Counted from the first letter of the stretch, positions 33,969 through 43,502 are shown. The stretch is DNA of 64,000 nt from Fluviicola chungangensis (GCF_007558725.1 NZ_VLPL01000005.1:1-64000), one strand, 5' to 3'. The notes: a model not told the origin generated them from the sequence alone. Numbers and translations are program-made.

Positions 33969-34678
33969 ATCACCAACCGGTTCGTTTGTTGCGCTAAAAA
34001 ACAAACCGGGAACACGATTGATGGATCTGCCTTTATTTTCTCCAGCATTCTTAAACTACAGGCCGATTCGGGAATCCGGAGCATAGCACCGGCGTATTGC
34101 AGGTTCAATTCCCGCATTCCTCGCATGTATTGCATCGAATCCGGTAATTTATCCAGGTTATTGAAACTCAGGTCCATGAACTGGATGGACGATAAATACC
34201 CCAAATCTTCCGGGAGCTTCCTGATGGAATTGCGGTTAAGGTCCAATTGTTCTAACTTTTTCAGGCTTGCCAGGGAATCGGAAACGTATACCAGTTTGTT
34301 ATTCGACAAGAAAAGACGTTCCAGGTTTTGGAGCCGGCAAATGCAATCCGGAATCGAATCAATATCATTATACGCCAAACTGAGGACTTTCAGGTTCTTC
34401 AGGTTACAAATTGCTGTCGGGAAGCTCTTCATACGATTACGCCCCAGATAAAGCACCTCTAAATTCGAAAGATTGACGATCTCGCTGTCAATATCCGTAA
34501 TCTGGTTCCCGAAAAGAGAAATTTTCGTAATCGAAGAATCATAATACAATTCAAACGGAACCGCGGAAAGATGTTTGTGATTCATGAACACTTCTCTTCC
34601 TTTTGTGCGGGAAGCCGTTACAATTGAGCAAGCTGCCCCGGTAATTGCAACAATCAGGATGAAAAATACTTTCTGCAT
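33953..34678 (-). CDS. Leucine-rich-repeat lipoprotein
   Basis: A 241-residue protein. The ATG at 34678 gives a lipoprotein signal (MQKVFFILIVAITGAAC, lipobox GAAC with Cys17), so it should be lipid-anchored in the envelope. About seven LRRs of 23 residues follow, of the form LxxLxxLxLxxNxLxxxPxxI (for example NLEVLYLGRNRMKSFP and KLEQLDLNRNSIRKLP), the plant/bacterial-type LRR. Likely protein-protein binding; partner unknown. The frame could open 18 bases earlier but the lipobox spacing favours this start. Confidence 0.82.
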   Translation of the reverse strand: MQKVFFILIVAITGAACSIVTASRTKGREVFMNHKHLSAVPFELYYDSSITKISLFGNQITDIDSEIVNLSNLEVLYLGRNRMKSFPTAICNLKNLKVLSLAYNDIDSIPDCICRLQNLERLFLSNNKLVYVSDSLASLKKLEQLDLNRNSIRKLPEDLGYLSSIQFMDLSFNNLDKLPDSMQYMRGMRELNLQYAGAMLRIPESACSLRMLEKIKADPSIVFPVCFLAQQTNRLVIYIEP

Positions 34679-34774
34679 GACAACCCGAAAGTACAATAAT
34701 AAAACAGAAATTGCCCGATTAAACCAATTGGCATAATTTGTGTCTTACCAACAAGAATCATAAAATAGTTTCGT

Positions 34775-35212
34775 ATGAAAACACTTATTTTAGCAATGGC
34801 GCTCGTAGTTGGTGGAACAGCAATGGCTCAGCAACACGAAAAAAGAGAACGCAAACCGGCAGAAGAAAGAGCAAACAACTCTGCACAAAGAATGAAGACT
34901 AAACTGGGTCTGGACGATGAACAAACCGCCAAAATTCACGACATTAATTTAGGTATCGCTCAAAAAAACGATGCGATCCGAGACAATTCAGCTTTAACAA
35001 GGGAACAAAAAATGGCCCAGTTAAAGGAAACTCAAAACGCACGCAACGCACAGTACAAAGAAGTACTTACCAGCGATCAATATGCGAAATACGAAGCCTG
35101 GGAAAAAGAAAAACGCGAAAAAATGCAGGCAAAACGTGCTGAAAAGCAAGATGCAAAAGGTGGAAAAGGAAAACCTGCAGGACCACCTCCGGCAGACGAC
35201 GACGAATTGTAA
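34775..35212 (+). CDS. Periplasmic Spy/DUF4890-like charged protein
   Basis: A 145-residue protein with a signal peptide (MKTLILAMALVVGGTAMAQ). The mature part is helical and rich in Lys, Glu, Gln and Ala, with LGLDDEQTAKIHDINLG and REQKMAQLKETQNARNAQYKEVL, the two-helix pattern of small Spy/CpxP-like periplasmic proteins (DUF4890 in Bacteroidota). The tail is glycine/proline-rich and then acidic (PPPADDDEL). Possibly a chaperone or metal/stress-response protein. Single gene ended by a shared terminator. Confidence 0.75.
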   Translation: MKTLILAMALVVGGTAMAQQHEKRERKPAEERANNSAQRMKTKLGLDDEQTAKIHDINLGIAQKNDAIRDNSALTREQKMAQLKETQNARNAQYKEVLTSDQYAKYEAWEKEKREKMQAKRAEKQDAKGGKGKPAGPPPADDDEL

Positions 35213-35227
35213 TTATTAAAGACTTGA

Positions 35228-35276
35228 GACTATAGACAAATGACCAGAGACAAACCTGAGTCCTAAGTCTATAGTC
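35228..35276. terminator. Bidirectional terminator between convergent genes
   Basis: A perfect 10-bp inverted repeat, GACTATAGAC (35228-35237) and GTCTATAGTC (35267-35276), followed by TTTT. A second pair (AAAGACTT near 35218, AAGTCTTT near 35286) flanks it. Confidence 0.6.
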
Positions 35277-35291
35277 TTTTATCTTAAGTCT

Positions 35292-35822
35292 TTACTTCAA
35301 TCTGTCCGCAAACACCTTTTTGAATTTCTCGTACTTCGGTCTCACTACCGCCTGACAATAAGCATTACCCGGGTTCAGTTCTAAATAGTTTTGGTGGTAA
35401 TCCTCTGCCGGGAAATAATTCGAAATCGGGGAAATTTCAGTGACAATCGGGTTTTCCCAAACATGCTCCTCCGTTAATTTTGCTTTGTAAGCCAATGCTT
35501 TTTCCTTTTGTTCTGCATCGTGATAGAAAATCACGGACCGGTACTGCGTCCCGACATCGTTTCCCTGACGATTTAATTGTGTCGGATCATGTACAAACCA
35601 GAATACTTCCAGTAATTCATCAAATGATACAACAGAATCATCGTAAACAACGCGTGCTACTTCCGCATGCCCCGTCGTACCGGTACAAACTTGTTTATAC
35701 GTTGGCTCGTCCACATGTCCGCCTGCATAGCCTGAAGTAACAGAAACAATTCCTTTCAAATCTTTATAACATGCCTCGATGCACCAAAAACATCCCGCAC
35801 CCAATGTGGCTTCTTTTATCAT
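35292..35822 (-). CDS. msrA: Peptide-methionine (S)-S-oxide reductase MsrA
   Basis: A 176-residue enzyme that reduces methionine-S-sulfoxide in proteins and as free amino acid. The active-site motif GCFWC has the catalytic Cys11 and Cys14; GYAGGHVDEPTYKQVCTGTTGHAE and YRSVIFYH are typical. A C-terminal Cys (AYCQAV) can serve as the resolving residue. No MsrB is fused or adjacent. A TATTTTTG box (35836-35843, minus strand) lies 13 bases upstream of the start. Confidence 0.95.
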   Translation of the reverse strand: MIKEATLGAGCFWCIEACYKDLKGIVSVTSGYAGGHVDEPTYKQVCTGTTGHAEVARVVYDDSVVSFDELLEVFWFVHDPTQLNRQGNDVGTQYRSVIFYHDAEQKEKALAYKAKLTEEHVWENPIVTEISPISNYFPAEDYHQNYLELNPGNAYCQAVVRPKYEKFKKVFADRLK

Positions 35823-35930
35823 TTGTTCTTTTTATCAAAAATAAGAAAAAGCACAGCTTTTGAAGACTAAATTATGACAAACGTCAGTGCGAAAATAATT
35901 TAGGAGAAACGACAGTTTTTAAAATCCGGA

Positions 35931-37133
35931 TTGCCCTTTCAACCAAAAGAGTTTGCTTATTTTTACCCTATCTTGAAAACGTATAGTTCCAACTTTTGGA
36001 AGCTAAGCTTCTCCATGCTTCTTTTTACAACGAGTTACAACCTAGTGATTCCGGAGATGAATGCATTTTTAACAGACTTGGGAGCTCCCGGTTTAAAAGG
36101 ATTAATCATTGGTTTATTTACGATTTCTGCAGGAGTTTCCAGGCCATTTTCAGGAAAACTTTCGGATATTATCGGCCGCAAAAAAGTCATGTTGATCGGA
36201 TTGCTGATTTCACTGGCAGTTTGCTCCCTTTATCCTTTCGCATTTGCTGCCTGGTTTCTTCTCTTGCTTCGCTTTCTGCATGGATTCAGCGTGGGCTTCT
36301 ATCCTACCGGGGCAACCGCATTGATTACCGACATTCTTCCGGAAGACAGACGGGGTTTTGGAATGGGACTTTGGGGAACCTTCATTTCAATCGGGATGGG
36401 AATCGGGCAAGGATTATCCAGCTTCCTTGTTGAAACGGGGAACCGGAATGCCTTGTTTTTTACAGCAGCCTTGTTTACAGCCCTGTCTTACATATTGTTT
36501 TTTAACGTCAAAGAAACATTGGCCAAAACAGCGCCGTTCCAGTGGAGTAATTTGCGTATTCAACCCGATGAGATCATTGAGCCCAGTGTGATCCCTGTTG
36601 CTATCGTGATGTTCCTTTCCGCCATGTGTTCCGGGATCATTCTTGTATTGTCTCCCGACATTTCAGACCATTTGCACATCGGAAACAAAGGTGCCTTTTT
36701 TATTTTTTATGTCCTGGCTACCATCCTGATCCGTCTGGTCACCGGGAAAGTTTCCGATACTTACGGTAGAAGAGAAACACTTGCAGTTGGAATGGTTATT
36801 CTGTGTACTTCGATGGTCCTAATCGGTATGTCGAAGACAGAAACGTGGTATTACATTTCATCCGTCGTTTTCGGGATCGCTACCGGAATTATTTCGCCGA
36901 CGATTTTTGCCTGGACAGCCGATCTTTCGGAAAAGAACAGGCGTGGCCGCGGAACGGGAACCATGTTTATCGCACTGGAATTCGGCATTTTGAGCGGCGC
37001 GTTAGCGACTAATTTATGGTATCAAAACAATCTGAAATCGATCTGGAATGTATTCTTATTTGGTGCAGGAATGGCATTTCTATGTATTGCTTACCTGGTA
37101 TGGCATTTGATTACCATCAAATCCAGGCACTAA
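35931..37133 (+). CDS. Major facilitator superfamily transporter
   Basis: A 400-residue MFS permease with about 12 membrane helices. The signature between helices 2 and 3 reads FSGKLSDIIGRKKVM, and its repeat in the second half VTGKVSDTYGRRETL. It resembles the drug/multi-substrate exporters of Bacteroidota; substrate unknown. No ATG lies at the right place: the first ATG (36015) would cut into helix 1, so a TTG at 35931, or 35973, is the probable start. The last 4 bases overlap the end of the convergent NlpC/P60 gene. Confidence 0.85.
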   Translation: MPFQPKEFAYFYPILKTYSSNFWKLSFSMLLFTTSYNLVIPEMNAFLTDLGAPGLKGLIIGLFTISAGVSRPFSGKLSDIIGRKKVMLIGLLISLAVCSLYPFAFAAWFLLLLRFLHGFSVGFYPTGATALITDILPEDRRGFGMGLWGTFISIGMGIGQGLSSFLVETGNRNALFFTAALFTALSYILFFNVKETLAKTAPFQWSNLRIQPDEIIEPSVIPVAIVMFLSAMCSGIILVLSPDISDHLHIGNKGAFFIFYVLATILIRLVTGKVSDTYGRRETLAVGMVILCTSMVLIGMSKTETWYYISSVVFGIATGIISPTIFAWTADLSEKNRRGRGTGTMFIALEFGILSGALATNLWYQNNLKSIWNVFLFGAGMAFLCIAYLVWHLITIKSRH

Positions 37134-37726
37134 TTCTTAGGTGTGATCCCTCCGTAATCCAAACGCTTTGATTTTAAATAACGTGGAACATAATAACCAC
37201 TATTATTGAACGTATCAATAATGACACCTCTTGAAGTGGAACTGTGAATAAACTTGATGATTCCTTCCTTCACTTCGACCACCATTGCAACGTGTCCCAC
37301 ACCAGACGAACGGGTATTTCTGCCTTTAAAGAACATCAGGTCTCCCGGCTGCAATTCGGACAACTTGACTGTTTTTCCAAATTCGGCAATTCCGGGACTA
37401 GAGCGGGATAAACGCATTCCGAAGTTCCCCATAACATAGTATATGAAACCGCTGCAATCAAAACCGGATGGCGTTGATCCTGCATAGTGGTATGGTGTTC
37501 CTAAAAATTTCTTGGCAAATTGAATAATCTCTTCTACCTGCTTATTGATTTTGGGAGCCGAATCGCCGGAAGTGATTGCCTGTGAGGCAGATGTGTTGCC
37601 TTTCTTCGATAGGGTGTCAGGTGACACCTGACTCTTTTGAGGTAAAGAACCTGTAGCTGTTTGCGCCTGAATCGCGTTACTCATTAGAATGACAGCTATC
37701 GAAAATATGTAAGTTTTTAAGGACAT
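37130..37726 (-). CDS. NlpC/P60 cysteine peptidase (cell-wall hydrolase)
   Basis: A 198-residue exported protein: signal peptide (MSLKTYIFSIAVILMSNAIQAQ), a polar linker to about 60, and a C-terminal C40 domain. The catalytic residues are Cys91 (FDCSGF), His145 (VGHVAMVV) and His161 (KFIHSS). Such enzymes cut gamma-D-Glu-diaminopimelate bonds in peptidoglycan stem peptides. It has its own good promoter (37743-37771) and is divergent from the MerR gene. Confidence 0.92.
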   Translation of the reverse strand: MSLKTYIFSIAVILMSNAIQAQTATGSLPQKSQVSPDTLSKKGNTSASQAITSGDSAPKINKQVEEIIQFAKKFLGTPYHYAGSTPSGFDCSGFIYYVMGNFGMRLSRSSPGIAEFGKTVKLSELQPGDLMFFKGRNTRSSGVGHVAMVVEVKEGIIKFIHSSTSRGVIIDTFNNSGYYVPRYLKSKRLDYGGITPKN

Positions 37727-37742
37727 AATATTTCTGACGGTG

Positions 37743-37771
37743 CAAAATTATCATTATTTTCACAGAATCAA
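37743..37771 (-). promoter_or_regulatory. Promoter of the NlpC/P60 gene
   Basis: On the minus strand TTG (37769-37771), 18 bases, then TAATTTTG (37743-37750) followed by C: a near-consensus Bacteroidota promoter ending 16 bases before the start codon. Confidence 0.65.
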
Positions 37772-37776
37772 AATGA

Positions 37777-38124
37777 TTGGTCTTGAGTAAATTAGAAAAT
37801 ATTGTATTAACCAAGTTGTATTACTCCATCGGAGAGGTTGCTGCCATATTTGAAGTAAACACCTCACTGATAAGGTTTTGGGAAAAAGAATTCACCGTCA
37901 TTCAACCCAAGAAAAACAAAAAGGGAAACCGCTTATTTACAGTAAAGGACATCGAGCATTTTAACAAGATTTACCAACTCGTAAAAGAACAGGGATACAC
38001 CCTCGACGGAGCCAAAAAGGCTTTAAAATCAGGAGAAAAGACCCTTGCTGATGCAAACCAGCATGAAGTATTGATCGATAAACTAGAGAAGATTAAATCC
38101 AAATTGCTGGAATTGAAGAAATAA
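37777..38124 (+). CDS. MerR-family transcriptional regulator
   Basis: A 115-residue protein with an N-terminal MerR helix-turn-helix (YYSIGEVAAIFEVNTSLIRFWEKEF), wing residues, and a short C-terminal helix (LIDKLEKIKSKLLELKK) for dimerisation; there is no effector domain. This short form is common in Bacteroidota beside cell-wall genes. The start is uncertain: no ATG precedes the domain in frame, so TTG at 37777 or 37783 is probably used. It is divergent from the NlpC/P60 gene and could regulate it. Confidence 0.82.
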   Translation: MVLSKLENIVLTKLYYSIGEVAAIFEVNTSLIRFWEKEFTVIQPKKNKKGNRLFTVKDIEHFNKIYQLVKEQGYTLDGAKKALKSGEKTLADANQHEVLIDKLEKIKSKLLELKK

Positions 38125-38180
38125 GAAAAAGCACTGCTTTTGATAACAAATCTGCGGTAGCAGATTCCTAAAATTAGCAT

Positions 38181-38204
38181 GGATGCAATGCCTTGCGTCC
38201 CTAC
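38181..38204. repeat. Small dispersed palindrome
   Basis: GGATGCAA and TTGCGTCC with a 4-base loop, then CTAC. It resembles the widespread GTAGGGATGC/GCATCCCTAC palindromes; a second degenerate copy is at 51551-51573. Just before it, 38122-38145 matches 35840-35863 in 23 of 24 bases. Confidence 0.45.
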
Positions 38205-38209
38205 GGGAT

Positions 38210-39295
38210 TTAATTTTTATAATAACATTGGTACAAATAATTAAATGCTGCCTTGATATCATTCTCATCAATCAAATGGTTCCACGAGCATTCACCGATT
38301 TTGTTTAAAAAACAGGTTCGCACCCCTAGCTGATCATTTTTTTTATCGTTTTTCATCAATTCAAGCATAATACTGACCCCCGTCAGCAAATCCTCCGGAC
38401 ATGGATACAAAGCCATCATCACCTGAACAATTTCATTCAATTCTTCCGTTTCCAGTGTTCCCTTCTGATTGGATAAAAAGGCTTCCGCGATGATTCCCAG
38501 TGCAATACAATTACCGTGCGACATTGGGTTCAGGTCCAAATAATACCCTTCAATTGCATGACCGATTGTGTGGCCAAAATTCAAGGACTTGCGTTTTCCT
38601 TTTTCTATCGGATCTTCATTCACAATATTCGCCTTTACGGCAATCGATTTTTCAAGGATCATTTTGACGTTTTCCTCCGAAAACAATTCCCCCTGGCTAC
38701 TCGATATCAACCGGTCCCATTCCTTTCTATCCGCAATCAACGCGTGTTTCAACACTTCTGCAAATCCGCTTTTCCATTCTTCCTCTGGTAATGTTTCCAA
38801 AAAGCGCTGATCTACGTAAACAGCAACCGGATTGTAAAACGTTCCGATCTGGTTCTTAAAGCTTCCCAAATCAATCCCTGTTTTTCCTCCGATAGCGGCA
38901 TCTACCATTCCCATTAAAGAAGTAGGAATATGAATACAGGGCAGCCCTCTTTTATATATGGAAGCGATGAAACCTCCCATATCGCTGACCACTCCTCCTC
39001 CAAGCGTGATCACCAAGTCCGATCGGACAATTTCATAATCCGAAAGTGCCTCCAAAACCTGGAAACATACTTCCATGACTTTATTCTCTTCTCCGGTAGG
39101 CAACAAAATCACTTCCGCATCTTCAAGAGTTGGAAAAGCAGTCAATAGGTATTCCAAACAAAAATCGTGTGTATTCTCATCCACCACGATCACTTTCCGC
39201 ACATCTCTGTACGATTCCTGAAGCAATACGGGAAAAGAAGAAAGTTCCAGATTACCTACTTCTACGCTATAAGAATTACATTTTATTTTTTTCAA
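38210..39295 (-). CDS. aroB: 3-Dehydroquinate synthase AroB
   Basis: A 361-residue enzyme converting DAHP to 3-dehydroquinate, step two of the shikimate pathway, NAD- and metal-dependent. Seen: VITLGGGVVSDMGGFIAS (NAD-binding glycine-rich part), HIPTSLMGMVDAAIGGKTGID, and metal-ligand histidines in SLNFGHTIGHAIEG and MSHGNCIALG. Full length. Divergent from proline dehydrogenase. A TATTTTTG box (39343-39350, minus strand) lies 47 bases before the start. Confidence 0.95.
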   Translation of the reverse strand: MKKIKCNSYSVEVGNLELSSFPVLLQESYRDVRKVIVVDENTHDFCLEYLLTAFPTLEDAEVILLPTGEENKVMEVCFQVLEALSDYEIVRSDLVITLGGGVVSDMGGFIASIYKRGLPCIHIPTSLMGMVDAAIGGKTGIDLGSFKNQIGTFYNPVAVYVDQRFLETLPEEEWKSGFAEVLKHALIADRKEWDRLISSSQGELFSEENVKMILEKSIAVKANIVNEDPIEKGKRKSLNFGHTIGHAIEGYYLDLNPMSHGNCIALGIIAEAFLSNQKGTLETEELNEIVQVMMALYPCPEDLLTGVSIMLELMKNDKKNDQLGVRTCFLNKIGECSWNHLIDENDIKAAFNYLYQCYYKN

Positions 39296-39362
39296 AGTCC
39301 TAATTTCAATGATGTAACAAATAAATTCAGATTAAAGGTGAACAAAAATACTCGAAAGCGAT

Positions 39363-39370
39363 TAATTTTG
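39363..39370 (+). promoter_or_regulatory. -7 box of proline dehydrogenase, nearly touching the ATG
   Basis: TAATTTTG fits TAnnTTTG and ends 4 bases before the ATG at 39375, so transcription would begin at about the start codon (leaderless mRNA). No TTG is visible 19 bases upstream. Confidence 0.4.
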
Positions 39371-39374
39371 CCCT

Positions 39375-40550
39375 ATGATATCTTTTAATAACACAGAAAT
39401 TGCGTTCAAACATAAGTCCAATAAGGACCTGAAACGTGCTCATTTTCTTTTTTCTGTTATGGCAAGCCCATTTCTTGTAAAATCCGGGAAAGGATTGACA
39501 CGCTTTGGTTTGAATGTCGGTCTTCCGATCAAAGGCATGATCAAATCAACCATCTTTGCACAATTCTGTGGAGGAGAAACCATTGAGGAATGTACTTCAA
39601 CAATCAATACCATGTGGAAGCACCATGTGGGAACGATCTTGGATTATTCGGTGGAAGGAAAGACCAGTGCAGAGGATTTCGAATACACGACAAAAGAGAT
39701 CATTGCGACCATTCACAAAGCAAAAGGCAATCCGGGAATTCCATTCGCCGTATTTAAAGTGACCGGGATTTCACGCTTCGGTTTACTGGAACTGACCAAT
39801 ACCGGAATCGATCATATTTCCGAAAGTGAATTGAAGGAATATCATGAAACGGTAGAACGCGTTAACCGTATCTGTAAAGAAGCATTTGAAGCCGATGTGC
39901 CGGTATTCATCGATGCGGAAGAAAGTTGGATCCAGGACGTGATTGACCGGGTTACACACGAAATGATGCTGAAATACAACAAGGAACGTGCAATTGTCTT
40001 TAATACGGTCCAAATGTACCGTCACGACCGTTTGGAGTTTCTGAAAGAAAGCATTGCATGGGCAAAAGCTCAAAACATTCATTACGGAGTGAAACTGGTC
40101 CGTGGTGCCTATATGGAAAAAGAACGAAAAAGAGCCGCTGAAAATAACTACCCTTCCCCTATTCAACCGGATAAAAACACGTGTGATGCGGATTACAACA
40201 AGGCATTGGAATTCTTAACGGAACCGGAGATTTTTTCTCAAATGGCCTTGTGCGCAGGAACTCATAACGAAGACTCATCGGCGTATCTTGCCAATTTGAT
40301 TGAACAAAAAGGAATTGATAAAACAGATAAGCGCATTTACTTTGCTCAGTTATTGGGAATGAGTGACCACATTTCTTATACATTGGCTTCACAAGGATTC
40401 AATGTTGCCAAATACGTTCCATACGGCCCAGTGAAAGAAGTGATCCCTTATCTTTTCAGAAGGGCCGACGAAAACACCTCCGTAAAAGGACAAACCGGCA
40501 GAGAATTGAAATTGATTAAAGAAGAGATTAAAAGAAGAAAGGGAGCCTGA
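39375..40550 (+). CDS. Proline dehydrogenase
   Basis: A 391-residue FAD-dependent enzyme oxidising proline to pyrroline-5-carboxylate. The TIM-barrel motifs are present: GVKLVRGAYMEKERKRA, CAGTHNEDS, FAQLLGMSDHIS and the C-terminal YVPYGPVKEVIPYLFRRADEN. There is no fused P5C dehydrogenase, unlike PutA. This stand-alone form is usual for Bacteroidota. Start ATG 39375. The gene ends in a clear terminator. Confidence 0.93.
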   Translation: MISFNNTEIAFKHKSNKDLKRAHFLFSVMASPFLVKSGKGLTRFGLNVGLPIKGMIKSTIFAQFCGGETIEECTSTINTMWKHHVGTILDYSVEGKTSAEDFEYTTKEIIATIHKAKGNPGIPFAVFKVTGISRFGLLELTNTGIDHISESELKEYHETVERVNRICKEAFEADVPVFIDAEESWIQDVIDRVTHEMMLKYNKERAIVFNTVQMYRHDRLEFLKESIAWAKAQNIHYGVKLVRGAYMEKERKRAAENNYPSPIQPDKNTCDADYNKALEFLTEPEIFSQMALCAGTHNEDSSAYLANLIEQKGIDKTDKRIYFAQLLGMSDHISYTLASQGFNVAKYVPYGPVKEVIPYLFRRADENTSVKGQTGRELKLIKEEIKRRKGA

Positions 40551-40566
40551 TTGGACTCCCTTTCTT
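40538..40566 (+). terminator. Terminator of proline dehydrogenase
   Basis: AAAGGGAG (40538-40545) pairs with CTCCCTTT (40556-40563), followed by CTT; the stop codon is inside the loop. Confidence 0.75.
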
Positions 40567-40625
40567 ACTGGGTTTGAATTTTATTAATAACAAATCATCG
40601 AATTTGTTAAGCGACAGCAAAGGAA

Positions 40626-43478
40626 TTAACGCAGTAAATTCACGTGCCCCAATTGCTCTCTTTTTTCATCACTTGATGAAGTCTTGTACGTAATTTTCCA
40701 TGAATACATTCCCTCTTTACAAGCAATTCCTTTATATGTACCATCCCAACCTTCCAGTGTATCATTCGTTTTAAAAACGGATTCACCCCATCTGTTGAAG
40801 ATTTCTAATTCGTATTGGTTTTTATCTACTCCCGAAGTAACAATCGGAAGGAAAACAGGATTAAATTGATTTCCATCCGGCGTAAATGAATTCGGTGCAT
40901 ACAAAATTACACCTTTTTCCATTAATATCACCTTCGTAATGGAATCTACACACCCATGTTCTGAAATAGCGACCAATGTTACCGCGAAATTTTGTTCAGG
41001 TTCCACCACAAAAGTGTGGGTCGGATTAAAATCATTTGAGATCTCTGTTCCGTCACCAAAATTCCAGATATACTGAGTTGCACCCGTTGATAAGTTTACC
41101 AGGTCAGACTCCGGAGAAATTACGGAAATCACTCCCGGATTGGCGGTAAATGCCGCATGCGGGTTAGGATATACACAAATAAAACTCGGATAAGTTTGCG
41201 ACCAGACACAGCCCAAAGCGGTAGTAGAAGTAACCGTAACGTCATAACATCCCTGGTTTTCATACAAGTTGGTCACCGTATCATTTATACTGGACAAGGT
41301 GTTCCCGTCTCCGAATGACCATTGGGTATTCACACTCGGTGTCCCGGTGGAATTATTAAAGATCATTGCCGTAAAAGGCTCACAAGCCGGTCCTGAAGCC
41401 GGTGCAATCGCAATTGCAATCGGTTCTTCGATGGCAACAACAACCTCGTCCGTATTCTCACAACCCACAGCAGAAGTACCGGTAACCGTGTACGTCAATG
41501 TACTTGCCGGTGAAAAGGACACATTATCTGTAATTCCATTATCCCAAACATACGTACTTGCACCGGAACCTGCCAAAACGGTAGATGCTCCTTCACAAAT
41601 AATCTGGTCTGGTCCCGCATTCACATTCGGCAACGTATTCACTGTTAAGATCACTGTATCCAGACCGAAACAATTCGAGGCATCATATCCGTGCAAAACA
41701 ATCGTGTAAGTTCCAACATTGGGAACATATGCCTGTCCATCGGTAATTCCATTGTCCCATGTGTACGTTGTTGCCGTACCTGTTCCGGTAAATGTAACGG
41801 GAGTATTTTCACAAACTGTTACATCCGGTCCTGCCGAAACGACCGGTGCAGGAAGGAAGGTAACCATTAAGGAGTCTTTATTCATACACCCGTTTGCATC
41901 CGTTCCTGTTACAATGTATTTTCCGTCAACAGTCGGTATAAAAGGTGTTCCGTTCACAGCTCCGTTATCCCAGGTGTAAGAAATAGCACCGGAACCGTTC
42001 AAGGTCATTGGAACGTATGGACAAAGCTGCTGATCCACTCCTGCTTCTACAGGAGGAAGGTCATAAACGGTAATATTTCTTACGCGGGTGTGCGTACATC
42101 CGTCTGCATTGGTCGCAACTAAAGTAATCGTATACGTTCCTGCTGTTTGATAACTATGTGTCGGGTTGGCGCTTGTTTCCAGCGGTGTCCCGTCTCCAAA
42201 ATCCCAGGAATAGGTCATACTTTGGTTTATCAGGTCCGTAGAAGTATTTACCACTGTAACAGGCGACAACATACACGTATTTGGAACGGTAAAATCAGCA
42301 GTAGGAATCGATTTCACCGTCACTTGCTGAATGATCGTATCCCTGCACCCCGCCGTTTCATAGGAAACCAGTCTCACATCATAAACACCAGGTGTCGTAT
42401 ACGTATGATTCGGGTTGGTTTGAGTGGAAGTGGTATTATCACCGAAATTCCAGAGATTCGCCACAATCGCATTGTTGTTTACAGTAGAAGTATTCGTAAA
42501 CTGTACGTTTAATTGCCCGCAATTTTGTGTGTAGGTGTAATTCGGTTCTACGATTGTAGGTTCCAAAGGTGCTTCTATGATAACCGAACAAGATCCTGCA
42601 TTAGTCAGGGTTGTCAGTTCACAGGAATAAATACTTCCTGGTGCCGGATTCGGGATGGTAATAGAAGGAGTCGTTGCTCCATTGCTCCATAAATAACTGC
42701 TGAAACCAGTTGGAGCTGTTATGGTAGCATTATTGTTTCCCATACAATATTCAACAGTCAATTTCAGTGGCTGGCAACTCATGGTAACGTAAGCGTATCC
42801 GAAATGAGCACCTTGTGAGCAGTCCTGCGTTACAAATTCAACCTGAATGGTCTGACCGATAAATGCCGATAAGTCTAATGCGGCAGTCGACCAGGGTAAC
42901 CAAGACACACCATTACAAGTTTGAAAATTCTGACCAGGTTGATCTGAATATACATCATAGACACCGCAAGGTCCTCCAATCTGGTTTCCTGCTACATCCC
43001 TTATTGTAATTTTCAATCTTGGTTGTGTATATTCAGTGTGACTAGGTCCAATCTCTAAAACCGCAGCGTACTTATAAATCAACAAGGCATTATCTATTGT
43101 TACTGGCATCGAATAAGTCAGGGCTTCCGCCATGGAATTGCTATTAGCATCCCCTAATCTTGCAACAACAAAAGATCCGGGAGGCAATATTGATAATCCA
43201 CCACATGTATAAGGATCAGTTCCAGGCGTTGACACTATTGTATGTCTGCCCATAACTGTTCCATTTACCTGGAATGGATCCCAAACAGCAGGAATTACCG
43301 GAGTCGTCGCTTCATTTGCTGGTGAAATCATTGATCCTGTATACCCAGTCCAGTTATTAAATCCTCCCTGGGAGAAATTTGCATTGGGACAAGCCGGTTG
43401 CATTTGAGAATAGGCAGCACCGGTCATAAGTATTAGACTGAATAACATCAATCCAACTAAATTCTTCTTCACAATCAT
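40626..43478 (-). CDS. PKD-repeat protein with gliding-type T9SS C-terminal domain
   Basis: A 950-residue exported protein: signal peptide to about residue 25 (LVGLMLFSLILMTGAAYSQ), a beta-sandwich-like N-terminal region (to about 245), then PKD domains (NLWNFGDNTTSTQTNPNHTY and TYSWDFGDGTPLETS at two points, WNFGDGTEISNDFNPTHTF near the end) mixed with Ig-like modules of the DANGC type. The last about 85 residues (YAPNSFTPDGNQFNPVF, then ELEIFNRWGESVF and WDGTYKG) form the gliding motility-associated (CHU_C, type B) sorting domain. Expected to be secreted by T9SS and attached to the cell surface or released. Substrate unknown. Confidence 0.92.
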   Translation of the reverse strand: MIVKKNLVGLMLFSLILMTGAAYSQMQPACPNANFSQGGFNNWTGYTGSMISPANEATTPVIPAVWDPFQVNGTVMGRHTIVSTPGTDPYTCGGLSILPPGSFVVARLGDANSNSMAEALTYSMPVTIDNALLIYKYAAVLEIGPSHTEYTQPRLKITIRDVAGNQIGGPCGVYDVYSDQPGQNFQTCNGVSWLPWSTAALDLSAFIGQTIQVEFVTQDCSQGAHFGYAYVTMSCQPLKLTVEYCMGNNNATITAPTGFSSYLWSNGATTPSITIPNPAPGSIYSCELTTLTNAGSCSVIIEAPLEPTIVEPNYTYTQNCGQLNVQFTNTSTVNNNAIVANLWNFGDNTTSTQTNPNHTYTTPGVYDVRLVSYETAGCRDTIIQQVTVKSIPTADFTVPNTCMLSPVTVVNTSTDLINQSMTYSWDFGDGTPLETSANPTHSYQTAGTYTITLVATNADGCTHTRVRNITVYDLPPVEAGVDQQLCPYVPMTLNGSGAISYTWDNGAVNGTPFIPTVDGKYIVTGTDANGCMNKDSLMVTFLPAPVVSAGPDVTVCENTPVTFTGTGTATTYTWDNGITDGQAYVPNVGTYTIVLHGYDASNCFGLDTVILTVNTLPNVNAGPDQIICEGASTVLAGSGASTYVWDNGITDNVSFSPASTLTYTVTGTSAVGCENTDEVVVAIEEPIAIAIAPASGPACEPFTAMIFNNSTGTPSVNTQWSFGDGNTLSSINDTVTNLYENQGCYDVTVTSTTALGCVWSQTYPSFICVYPNPHAAFTANPGVISVISPESDLVNLSTGATQYIWNFGDGTEISNDFNPTHTFVVEPEQNFAVTLVAISEHGCVDSITKVILMEKGVILYAPNSFTPDGNQFNPVFLPIVTSGVDKNQYELEIFNRWGESVFKTNDTLEGWDGTYKGIACKEGMYSWKITYKTSSSDEKREQLGHVNLLR

Positions 43479-43502
43479 TTAATAAATCATTAATTGATAC
43501 AA

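Noticed and set aside
41269-42512. Plus-strand frames of up to 146 residues opposite the PKD-repeat gene
   Set aside because: They lie wholly within the well-supported minus-strand gene and read its complement.
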